Shown: one piece after another, positions 14,570 to 26,200 of the stretch
Layout: each line of letters begins with the position of its first letter
Position numbering within the stretch: position 1 is the first letter of the stretch
From: Cloeon dipterum
Taxonomy: Eukaryota; Arthropoda; Insecta; Ephemeroptera; Baetidae
DNA: 64,000 nucleotides
Reading direction: 5' to 3'
Assembly (NCBI RefSeq): GCF_949628265.1
Contig: NC_088789.1
Coordinates: 7,680,886 to 7,744,885 of the forward strand
Notes under the pieces: model-generated
Databases searched by the model: none
Seen by the model: only the letters and a program-made list of their open reading frames with translations
What the model was told of the DNA's origin: nothing
Position numbers and translations under genes: made by a program

Positions 14570-16329
14570 GTAACGCGATAAGCTTTTACGTTCATTGCGG
14601 TGGCAATATAATTTAATATAAAAAGCCTCGACTTATATTTGGGGGGGGGGGGTCGTAAATTTTATCTGGAATTTGACGGACGCGTGTAGCTCAGTTTTGA
14701 TATTTAAAAAAATCAATAGGCTGGAGTATATCGACCTGTTTGCACCTGCTCGGATTGAGTGAATTGGCTTTGCAGAACGCAGGTCTAGCGTTTCAATCCA
14801 GCTACTTGAACGCTTGTGAGTGGCCCTTCAGTTTCAGTGGGCTGGGCTCCTCTGCAGCCACAGTGCCTAGATTATCCGTTCAAATGTGTTATTGTAGCTC
14901 GGCTTCTCTGCAAAAATAGGCAAATGCAGGCTTTTACCTTATTTGGTTTTTATCCAGTTCAATTATTTTGGGAACAGTTGGAAAAGATTAACGCCTCTAA
15001 ATATGTTGAAAGTGTGCTCCCTCTCGCTCTGGAATTTGTTTTATACTGCGACTGTTACATCATCGTCACAAAATTTCCCATTTTCTGGAACACACGGTCC
15101 GTGAAAATGCTGCAAATGCGGCAAAAATATTATGCGCGGCGTGTATTAACATATTTTGAGTTTTCCGCCTCCGCTTGAGAGGACATGCTTAGAGGGATAG
15201 TGTTGGCCCAAGCGTTGGACGTGCTCCAACTAAGCAGAACTTCGTCCCAAGAGTTGCAGTGACGGCCGACTCGTTGACAGCGGGAATAAGCTTTGGCTTT
15301 TTCAGCTGCCCAAACGGTGACAGCGACAGTATTCGTGTGCTGTGATGTCTGATGAGATCGTAAAATTCTTAAAAAATTTACTGCCAAATTAAACTGATGT
15401 AAGGTTGCTTTTAAAACACAAAACAAAAGGGCCGTGCAGATTGTTGTCAGAAGGATGGCCCGACAGCTGAGCGAGCGAGAGAGAGAAATCTATATTTAAG
15501 CTGCGAGGCACAGTGCGTCACTTTTAATTCGAGCATTTTTAATAAGGTTCACTACGACGAACCGACTAGTGAACAGTCGTGCGTCGTATCGAACATATTG
15601 CAGTGGCAAAAAGAGCGAAACAACGATGTAATCCAATTCGGCTGGGTCACTCTCTCATTAGAGAATCAGGGTGCTTCCCAATTTAGCATTATGCTCGTAC
15701 GTGCTCTTTTCCTCTCTATGTTCTCTAGGGAAATTAAAATTCCTAGCCGCAATGGAAAAAAACGTAGCGTAAAAAACATGCTGCCCCTTTTGCTTTTATG
15801 GTGCTAATTATAAATTTATCTTTTGATCAAGTGCTTTTATTACTAAGAAGGCGCATAAAGTATGGGGTTTTTACTTCTTGTTTTATTGAGGAATTAGCAA
15901 TAATCAGAAACGTTTGCCAGTTAGAGTTACTCCAACACCTTTTTAATCTGAATGATGTAATATTCTGAAGACCGGTTGCATAACACAAACTCTCTGAATC
16001 GGAATTAATATTTTAAAATTATTTCGTCAAAGTTAGTGGTAGAGAAAATTTCCTAACGTAATATGCTTTGTTGCTACTCTTAACAAACCATTTTTAAAAG
16101 AGCCAGCAGCACTGCTGACAGACTTGACTCAATTGTCTTTGTCGTCGGTAGATGTAAAATGAATGACTCATATTTTTGTGTCAAATTAAATAGCCAGCTC
16201 GGCTCATGCGTCGTATATGGGGACCCACCCATGCGTCCAGCAGTATTTAGCCGAAATTATGGTCAACAGTGCGCGTGTTTACACGTTACGGGTCCGTGAA
16301 AATGCGAAAGAATCGATAATAGTGAGCGC
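14570..16329. other. Non-coding stretch with a 12-nt G run
   Basis: No gene recognised. The only notable feature is the homopolymer of 12 G at 14,641-14,652. Confidence 0.4.
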
Positions 16330-16422
16330 GCGGGCAAAGTTGGTGGTGCGGTGGAAAAAAGCCGACTGAGCGAGCGAGCGAGGCGGGCGGGCGGGTTGAA
16401 CGAGAGTTTCAGCTCAGGGAGC

Positions 16423-16453
<31 letters not shown>

Positions 16454-16867
16454 CAAGCGAACGAGAAAGAGCGAGAGAGAGAGAGAGGCGGGCTGTGACG
16501 TCGTGGTGCAGAGGCCGCAGAGGGTAGCATGCAGCAGTGTGTTATTTGGGGAGGGCATTACCCACCTCGGCAGCTCTGGCAAGCAGGCGAGCCGCGGAGC
16601 AATCTCTCCCTCTCGCGGCTGTTTGCTACGGCGCAGGATCCATCCCCAGCCATCCTGCCCGCTGTGCTATGCTCTCCGGCTGTGCGAGTGCGGAGCATAA
16701 TAAAAGTAAGTGTACGCGCGCTGAGCAGTGGAATGGCGTTGTTGGGGAGCCTTTTCGACTGACGAGAGCTGCCAGTCAGAGTGCGAGAGATGCTCTTGCT
16801 GCGTACACGCTGAGCTTGAACGACCGACAGCAGCCATTGAACGCTAGAGCCAAACGCTTTATTTGTT
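16330..16867 (+). promoter_or_regulatory. GAGA- and CpG-rich proximal promoter region
   Basis: Contains GCGA and GCGG tetranucleotide runs (about 16,369-16,395), two GA-repeat blocks (16,423-16,449 and 16,471-16,487) and a CRE-like TGACGTCG near 16,496. GA runs are bound by GAGA factor in insects and are common at promoters with a paused polymerase. A possible donor AAAA|GTAAGT lies at 16,705/16,706. It is immediately upstream of an Inr/DPE pair, so it most likely drives the RBFOX gene. Confidence 0.4.
16423..16487. repeat. (GA)n tracts, two blocks
   Basis: Two GA-dinucleotide runs, at 16,423-16,449 and 16,471-16,487, separated by an imperfect GA-rich spacer. They are candidate GAGA-factor binding sequence in the proposed promoter. 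Confidence 0.85.
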
Positions 16868-17157
16868 AGTGATCGAGAGGAACTGAGTGTTTTTGGACGG
16901 ACCGAGATCGATAGTCGGCCGGCCGCTCTCGTGGTGCAAACCCATCGCTGCCCAGCGTACTTTCGGCGGCCGAAGCGAGCCGCAGTGTTGTGTGTTGTTC
17001 ACCCACTAGTTCTCAACAGCAGTCAAACTGTGGGGCGCGGGGAATTTCTTTTTGCCACCTCATGGAGTCTACTACCCTGTGAGTATCTAGCGACAAATCG
17101 AGCGGCCATGTGCTCGCACGATTTCGGCGTCTCGCCCCGGGGAGTCTAATTTTTCAG
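16868..17157 (+). other. Rbfox: Candidate 5' UTR exon of the RBFOX gene
   Basis: Start: an initiator-like TTAGTG has its A (+1) at 16,868, and GGACG lies exactly at +28 to +32 (16,895-16,899), the spacing required of a downstream promoter element. End: TTTTTCAG|GTAAAT gives a 5' splice site after 17,157. The exon has short upstream ORFs but no protein-like frame. The next downstream acceptor in good context is at 19,996, where RBFOX coding starts within 3 nt of the splice site. The linkage is inferred and needs transcript data. Confidence 0.35.
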
Positions 17158-19996
17158 GTAAATAAAGCAACCGCTCGCTCGCCATCACGGGGTGGCTAGC
17201 TTCCGAGTTCAAATCACGTCGGGTTGCTCAACCAGCTACACAATTTCGTCAATCTGAATCATTTGGCTTCGTCACGTGTTGAAATATTAAAAGAGTTTTT
17301 CTTCATTGAAATACCAGAGGTAATGTAATATTTCAGTCGGAATTCTATTCATTTTCTACGCATCATTTACTACAGGAGAATGGTGATAAAGTGAACGAAG
17401 CATTCTGAAGCGTATTTGAATTTCTCAGCAAGTCAAATTGGCATCACACGTGGTCCAAATTTAAGATCGCTCGCTCGCCAAGTACAGTCTATTGCGAATG
17501 TTTTTGTCCGCAAGCACGCTACTGGGTGGGGTGGCTGCTGTGCCGCTGACTGCTTCTGCGGGTGTTGCAACAGGAAACGGCCAATTTAACTTTTCTGTGT
17601 CTCATTGAGCGCAGAGGGAACAGACGAGATGACGCGCACTCGACGGCTCCTTTTCATCAAATTTTCATTCGACGCACTCGCCTGTGAGTGTGAGGCCAGC
17701 ATTTTCAAAATCGATACTTAAATTCGCGTCAGCACCTCACGGAGAGATGCTGTCTCTTCCCTCGCCGTATGCGTGCATGTGTTTTTATTTATACAATGGC
17801 TCCGCAGCCGCTGGCTGGCATGCTGGATGGATGGAAGCTGCTTCTTTATTCTCTCGATTTCCCCCCGTGTGCCGAAGCAAGCAAGCTGGCAAGAATGGAG
17901 CTAAAACAGCTCAAAGTTATATTTATACGCGCGCAGCAGCAGAAGCAGGCCCTTCTTCTTTTTCTCTCTCACTCACTCACTTGCGAGCAGATAATGAGGC
18001 CTCTTTGGCCGTATTGCCCCGTCCGTCCGTCCGTCCGGCCAGGCCCGCTTGATTGTAATTGTCGCCGGCGACGACTCAATATAAAATTTGTCTGCGGCGG
18101 CCAACGACTGAAATAACGGCCTTGTCTCGAATTAAACACGCAAATTTAGACTGCTTGCTATTAGTTTCGCGCCAAGCAAAGGACGCTGCCTCTGGCTTAA
18201 GAAAAAAAATCGCGAGTGCAAAAAGGCAGCGGTCGCACACATGTCCCGCGTGTGTGTGATGACGACGGCCTGGCTTTGTTTCTCTCTCACTCAGTCGTCC
18301 TATTTATTTGTGTTTTTGTCCTGCTAATCCCGAACATGTGAGACGCATCTGCCTCGGTCCTCTCTTCGTTGTTTTGAATGAGAGCCTCTTCACTGTGCGG
18401 CGGGCAGGGTTGCCAGTCCTCTTCGGCGTTTGCATATATGGTCACCCCAAAACCGAGACCAAACTCGTAACTCCTTGCTTTAATTAACGCGTCGTGCGCC
18501 AAGCGCATGATTTATAGTTAGATACTCGCGGCTGATCGATAGGAACAAACGACGGACAGAGTGAGTGCTTCCGGTCTTATAATGCGCGAGCCGCCAGTCA
18601 AAATTGCTCTTTTTGCTCGGGGGTGTGAAAAATGAATGGTGATTGGAATTCGCACCCTTTCAGCATTCACAATTAGTTCGTCCATTTGAGCAGCGAGATG
18701 AACTAAATTGTCTGTCAGTGAACAGTAATTTCCGTTTTTCTAAGTGCTGGATGAAATCCGAGTTGGAGCGGCAAACGTCCACGTTCACAGTAAAAAATAT
18801 GAAGAGAAGAGCAGAAGTGTTTTAAAATGCTGGCCGGAACGGTGTCGTTTATTACTTAGGAATACGAAGAATTCAAGTGAAATCACAACTCTCGTGAAGG
18901 GTGAATTATGCATTATAATGGAACTCACAAAATTCCACGGAACGTCCCCTTTTCGTTTGTCGGGGAAACCCTTTCTGTATCTGAAATCACACTACTCATT
19001 TTTCAACCCTTACAAAAGCCACTTTCGCCAGACCCCGTTTTTATATTTTTAATCCTGTTTTATTGAATTCCTGTGCAGCAATCTAAAAAATATCCATTGA
19101 GCATTGAAAAAAATAAAACTGTTTTTCACATCCCTGAGAGGCATCAAATCATTTCGGGTCACGGAATAGTGCGATAAAAAGAGGTCGAGCCACAAAAGTT
19201 ATCTCGCAAATAAAGAAAAAAACGCCGGCGAGTTATCGCAAACGAGAAAAGGCTGGCGTATCGGAAACCGCTGAAAATCCGTGCCGTCCGCTGCTTATTA
19301 CTGTTACTGCGTGGAATTTAAATACCTGCATGGGGAGACAGGGGGTTGTTTAGTTAAGCGTATACACTACATACTTGCAGCTTGGCCGATAGAGCGTCAC
19401 GGAAATGGAAACGCGAACAACACAAAACCGAAATCGGCCGGGTCGATCGCGCGCTCGCTCACTCGGCAGGAAAGCGAGCAATTTCGCGTCTAAAAACACT
19501 ATTCAAATGCATCACGAAAGATAAGAGAAGGAGAGAAAAATTTGATTGTGCGGGGCGCCGTGCAGTACGTATGGCGGCGGCAGGTATCGATCCCGTGGCC
19601 TGCTCGATAACCCTGACTGCAAAAGCGTGATTTACTTCCCTCGCTAGGGTTGAGCAAAAAGTCGATTATTCTGGTATACAAGAGCCGACAGGAAATTGTC
19701 TGCAATACGGTGTATTTTCGCAGTAGTGGCTAAACGACTATATTGCGATAAATGGAGGAGAGATAATAATCCTTTACCAAATGATCGCTGCGTAGTGCAC
19801 ATAAAATACACCCTTCTGCTGCGGGTTAAATTGCTTTCAGTAAAATTGTTTAGAAATGTGTATTAATAAAGTGTTCTCGTGAAACGCAGTTTCTCAATCG
19901 TGTTGGGTTTAGAATTCTTAGAGAGATATATCATATATACCGTGTATGTCTTGTTTTTATGTTCTCCACTGATTGCGTGTTTCCTTCTGTTTACAG
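17158..19996 (+). other. Rbfox: Probable intron between 5' UTR exon and first coding exon of RBFOX
   Basis: No coding sequence recognised. TGCATG hexamers occur at 17,774-17,779 and 19,327-19,332. A (GTCC)n run is near 18,019-18,034. The stretch ends in a pyrimidine-rich TTTCCTTCTGTTTACAG acceptor. Confidence 0.4.
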
Positions 19997-20242
19997 CACA
20001 TGGTGCAGACAAACATGAGTACGGCCCCATATGCCACTGCTCAGTTCCAACAGAACGGCGAGGCCCCGGGTCCTCCGACGACCATCAAGGTGGATACGAC
20101 GGTGCCCAGTAAGGACGCCAGCACGACGCCGACGGGTGGTGGCGGCGGAGGTGGCGTCCAGCTGTCCTCAGGGCAGGTCAGCGGACCCAACTTCTCGCCA
20201 CCGCTGCTGAACGCCAACGGAACTGTCGAGCAACAGACAATG
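19997..20242 (+). CDS. Rbfox: RBFOX exon with start codon
   Basis: Acceptor TTTACAG ends at 19,996 and the ATG is at 20,000. It encodes [16 protein letters not shown] and a Gly-rich run. The PYATAQF block matches the start of the common N-terminal exon of vertebrate RBFOX. Met6 ([11 protein letters not shown]) is an alternative start. It ends in phase 0 before GTGGGC. Confidence 0.85.
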
Positions 20243-23200
20243 GTGGGCGAAAACTTAACTTTTTATCCGCTCTGTTAATGCTGAACTCGGCGGAAAACTT
20301 AATCGTAATTAATTGCCGACAATTTGATTCATTTAACGATCAGAATAGCAAGCAAGCTGTTTTCTCATTTAAGTGGAAGAGCCGATTTTTTCCCCTCCTG
20401 GAAAACTTTTCCAGTGACGCTCATTTATTTCCCGCGCGATCAGCGAAAAACGGCCTTACTTCAAGCTTTTCCCAAATTAAGATAAGCTGTGCAAGAAAAC
20501 TCAAATTAATCTACCTAATTTAGGGGATAATTTATTACTTCATGAGCTGTTGTTTTCGGAGCTCAATCGTTTCCTACACACGCAACTTCTGGACCCAAAA
20601 ATGCACTACGTTTCAACCCCCTTCCCCCAAACATAGATATGCACAGCAGATAGTCAACACAATATATATTTACTTACAAATGTGCTTCAACTCGCCAGCA
20701 GTGCGTGCCGAAACGGGGCCGAAGCGTTCAGACCATTTCGACTGGGAATCCGCGCAACTCTGCAGACTCCCGGCGCGAAACTGATTAACAGATTATTTCC
20801 GTACGCGCCGCTAAATTACTGCATGAGGATTCGCAATATGCAAATTCCGCCAGCAGCCATCATTCTCGCGGACAAAAATCAATCGAGGGAATAAATTAGC
20901 AGTTAGCTCAGTGTGCGACGCGTTGGAGTTTTTCCAAAAGCGACGACCGGCGCGTTTGCTGGTCCTGCGGTGGCTGTTGAAATAATTGGCGCCGCTCGGT
21001 TATCGCGCGCACGAGGGAGAGAAGCTTGTTGCCCTGAACGAAACAGCCGGCTGATATTAATATTTGCTGCCTCGAGTGGTTAATTCGGACTCGACGTACA
21101 TGGCCCATCGTTCGCCCGTGTGTTTTGAATGCATTCCAAATTCTGCCCCGTTTGATGCTTCAACCAGAAGCAGTCGCACTACAAAGGAATGTTAATTTCA
21201 GACTAAGTGCTAGTTTAATGAGTTTGGCGGCCGTATCCGATTTTCAGTGACGCGGAAAAGTCTCATCCGACTCTTTTGGTTTTATTTTCAGGCGCAGAGC
21301 ACTCTTCACGAGCTTCCATCAGGCGGTGTGAGCTTCCAACAAATAAGCTTAGAGGTGAATAAACTTTTCATTCTACGCATTAAAAAAATCTGCCACCAGT
21401 TGAAAAACTGAATGGTTCTAACCCATTACCCAAGTACAGATGAGAGTTGTGTGATGTGACTCATAATGAATCTCAAAAGGGTTAAATCCATCAAATCAGT
21501 ATGGTTTTGACAGCCCTCGTTATTATTAATTATTGACAACAGGACTACCCAAAATAATTAATACCAATCTTAGCCAATCTAGTTGGAAACCGCACTCTGC
21601 GGTGGAGCGACTCTTTTGAGAACTTAAAATTAATTTTCCTCAACAATGACCTCATGCTGAAACAGATGATATCACTGCCGGTGGCAAGTCGCTGACCACT
21701 TTTACGGTTTGTTCCAGAAGCAAATGACTGAGACAGACTCGGAGAGCACAGCTCAATTGACAGTCCAATCCTCAGGCAACCCCCTGCAGGTCAATCCGGC
21801 CACAGTGGCAACTGGTCTCACAGTACCTGGTGGAGTCATTTCTCCAGGAGCAGCCGTCTCGACGTCAGGCGCTCCACCAACAACAGCGGTGGCCACCTTG
21901 GCGGTGGCGGCGGCTGCGGCGGCCGGTGCCATCCCTGACCCCAGCAAGGGACAACCAAAAAGGCTGCACGTCTCAAATATTCCCTTCCGGTTTAGAGATC
22001 CTGATCTTAGAGCCATGTTTGGAGTAAGTATAATTTTTGCATCTCTTTCCCTTCATCTTAAAAATGTTGGATGTATTTTATTAGTTTTCCTGTCAACAAG
22101 TTATCGTGTTTCTATAACATTCGATTGCTGAGTGAAGAAGTGATATTTGGGAGCGTTTCTCAGCTGTCGCTTAGTTTGCAACCAAGGCCGGTCTTGAGTG
22201 AGATAACTTTTCCCATCCCGCTCTTTGGGCCCATGTTGTTCTCTTGAGATAAATTAACGTTCGGCATTGACATTTAACCTCTGGCTGAGCCGATTAGTTT
22301 TACTCAGCTTGAGCAGATGAATATTTTATTGTTTTACTTGTTGCCCTCCGCTCTGATGATGACAAAGCCGTGGAATGCCTCTATTCAGCACAGGCGGCTT
22401 AGGCAAACATTGAATATCAGACCGAGTTTACTCAGTAACCCGATATTTCATTAAGCCCGTCATGTGATTAACTCTCTTTGTCTCTTTTGTTCCAGCAATT
22501 TGGCCAAATCCTGGATGTTGAAATTATATTTAATGAGCGGGGGTCCAAGGTAATGTACCAGATCAGTTTCCTACTTCACTCTGTTACTAACGCCTCGCGG
22601 ACAAGTCGTCCATTTTCAGCCTTTTGATTCGTTTCGCCAGAGCACTGTAATTGAAGCTGAAATTTCCACCATTATTATGTCACTGGCGTGGTTGATTATT
22701 CACCTACCGCGCGCTCCAGCCCATCCGTGTTCCACTCGATAGAGCATTATGTCCGTTTCCTGTGTCGATTCTGATCGCTCGTTCGCTCTACCGCAATCAT
22801 TTCGGCGACTTTCCTTGAAAGCGGCATTTCATTAGACGTACCATTAAAATTTAACAAGATTCGTGCCGGTGCATGTGATTTTGGGCGAGCGCTCGCTAGT
22901 CTGGAGAATCAATTGCACATACTACTTTTTTGGTAGATGTAAAGACGATTATGAAACCAAACGTTGCTGCGGCATGCACGGCTTTCAAGTTGCTGCTTGG
23001 TTTTGATGACAGTCGCGCGCGCGCGCCAAGCAGACTGCAGTGCATTAAAAATTCATGGCGATTTTTAGCGCCGCTCCTCTGGATGCATAATTATTTGCGA
23101 CGACTCCTTTTTTTACAGCCTATTTTGAGATTTCAAGGCGAAAATGGGTCACGTCCAAAGAGCAAGCAAAGGAAAAAGTGCTGCAGAGAACGTCTGTGTA

Positions 23201-26200
23201 AAGAGAAAACATCGCCGTTCAACTCTTTTTGAAGATATTTCTTTAGAACTATCTTCTCGCGAAGCATAAATAAAATAAAAAGAGAGCCATGTGTGCCGCA
23301 GCGGCATCTTTACAGCGAGAAGGAAATGCCGCTACTATTGCTGCTGCTGAATGCTGAGAGAGCAGAATCTTTATTGTGCTAACTCGATTTATTTTCAGCG
23401 GCCTTTCTTGCTGCCTGCAGAATTATATCGTTCCCCTGTTACTTCTGTATACATATACAGCATTATTTATATTTTTCGTGGTTATCTTAACCCTTTCCCC
23501 TTTCGTAAGTGGTTCTGTAATTTTTCTCTCCGTTCTTTTCGCCGAGAGGGAACAAAGAGCGCGAATTTAATCCCAGCAGTCAATACATCTTGTTAATCGC
23601 GACCCCCGGCAGATTAGGATTTCTCTATATCTCTCACGAGTCCATGTATATATTATGGAAGAACAATCAATCCAACATCCTTTTGTGTCGCTCTTCGTAC
23701 GTCTTTACGCCTCGTTTGGTTTCACTTTTAATTTAGTCATTCCTTTTTTGATGCATCAGCTGCATTTTTACAATTTTCATATTTACAATTAGTTCCGCCC
23801 TAATGCACTGTAAACTGCTTCAATTTGGACATACATATTTTATCTCTTTTTGTTTCTCTTTGCCATAATTAATTTCCAAGTCCTAATTTGGTAATTTTAT
23901 CCCGTTTTTATTTCTCTTGGTTCAATAATGAAGACTGCAATGACTGGATTCAGACCTAAATTCTGCTTGTGTATGTGAACATTTCATGTAACCCACAGAT
24001 GCATTCCAATTGGCAGTTAGCAAAGCAGAGTCTGTTTGCCTTTCGTCCTGCGGACGACGTGCCGAATCGATTCCACCTCGGGACAGAGATATTTTTCACG
24101 CGCCGCGCCGAAATGAAGCCACTTTTTGCGTCTTATTTGTTTTGCCGGTCGGCGGCAGCAGCAACGCGTGACGTTGGCCACTCGGCGCGCATTAGAATCC
24201 ATAAATATCTCCGCATGCATTTAATATTGGCATACAGCGCGGGGGGCTTTTACATTTGAATTTCCTTAAAGCGGCTCCTTGGCGTGCTTACCACGTAGCG
24301 AGCAGCACCCATAACTCCTTCGCTCGCTCGTTTGCTTGCAGGCTCCTCCCTCGCGCCAGAGATTTATTCCTTCTGATGCACATCAATTTTTCATAAGCAC
24401 GAAACAGCGGCACCAGAGAGGAGGGAAAAAATTAAAGTGGATTGCAACAAGGGAAAATGGGGCCGTCATTCAGCGCGGGGTCACTGTATAATTTTTTTAA
24501 CCGAGAAAATAATGATGCTCGCTACAAATGCAGGCAGCTGGTGACAATGCGTTTAAAACTAGAAGTAAATATCAGAATTTTCGGAAAAACACAATTTTAT
24601 GTGCCATTTTCTTGTTTTTCTTGTTTTAAATTAAAGACAGCTCATATTATATATTATTCCAAACTAAATTAATTAATATCGTAGGCGGTGCCACGCGCAG
24701 GAGCCATTCTTGAATAATCTGTTTAAAATTTAAGCATTTAATCTCACCGTGTGCCCCATCCATCCGTCCGCTGCCATTTCATTATTTTCTCTGAAGTTAC
24801 GGCCAAAATTAATGGGCACCCTCGTGTTTTGATTTCTTGATTCACGTTCAAACACGGGGCGCGCGCGAAATAGCAGATGTCGATTCGAGCACGTCGGACG
24901 CCGGAAGGGGGGCGAACGATATACGTGTCAGTGCGCTAGTTTAGCGAACCGCTCGCCATGTTAGACATTGTGCTTTACTCGTATGTGATGATTGCACTAA
25001 CATCCCTTCAACAGCGACTTTGCCGCCATTGGATGTTTTTGGACTGGACCTGCCTAATCTCTCATATATATTTTTTCTCTCTTGGCCAATTGAAGGCAAA
25101 GAAATTCGATTTATCAACCTCATACTCATTTCCCCCTGTTGTCAAAACTACTACTACTCTTTGTTTTTAATTTGAGCTCTTTTCTCTCTGACACTGAAAA
25201 GAATTAAGAAATCCACCAGTTTGTTTCCACCATATAGAGTCGAGAAAAAAGATTTTCGTTGCTGTGTGAGCTCTTTGATTCACAAGATCATCCTCCTTTT
25301 TCTAGATGACATTATATATATGGCTATTATATTATATTTCTGTCCACCCAAGTTTTTAATTGTGATATGATTATGTTGTTATGATAATGATTGACCAAGA
25401 AATCGTTGATGATCTGAACATGATTATTAATGCATGTATTTTTCTTGTATCTGTTTCTGCATGCAGGGGTTCGGTTTTGTAACTTTTGCGAGTAGTGCGG
25501 ATGCAGAGAGAGCACGCGAAAAACTTCACGGCACCGTGGTTGAGGGCAGGAAAATTGAGGTGTGCATGGAATTTTTTTATTTTTTAATTTTTCTCTCGCG
25601 CGCGCACAGATCCGTGAGTGCACCTCTTGTTACGCATTGCCGAGTGATTACCAGTCGATACCATTTTACTGATGTTATTGGCTGGTAATACGGAACGTGT
25701 TGCGTAACGACGTATTTGTGCGTGCTGCCATGAACTTGTGTACTACATGGTTTTTACACAACATGTTAGGGCGATCATGATATCCTGCACATAAAAATAT
25801 ATCTCTATATATAATATATACTAGGGTGATATTTATCCATCCAGCTTCTGATTAAAAAAAAAAAAGACGGAAATGAATATCCCCTGCCCTCAAAAATTGA
25901 GCCATAACAAAGACGCCTCCTCCTCGATAAAGCCACAGCAGTTTCAGCACATGTTTCTCTGAGCATGGTGATTTTGCCAGTAATTTCTGTTCATTCACCG
26001 TATTTCTCGAAGTAACTCGTATTGACAGTACGTTCTTTATCTCTGTGAGCAAAGTGGGGTCGCTCTTCGCGGTAGAATTGGATCTCGTCTATGTGTTTGG
26101 TTGGTTAACGACGTGCTTCTTGCTGAACGTTTTTTGGGGATCGCTTGATGATGAGCATGCGGTTGTCTCAAAATTTACGGCCCAAGCAAATAAAAAAGCA

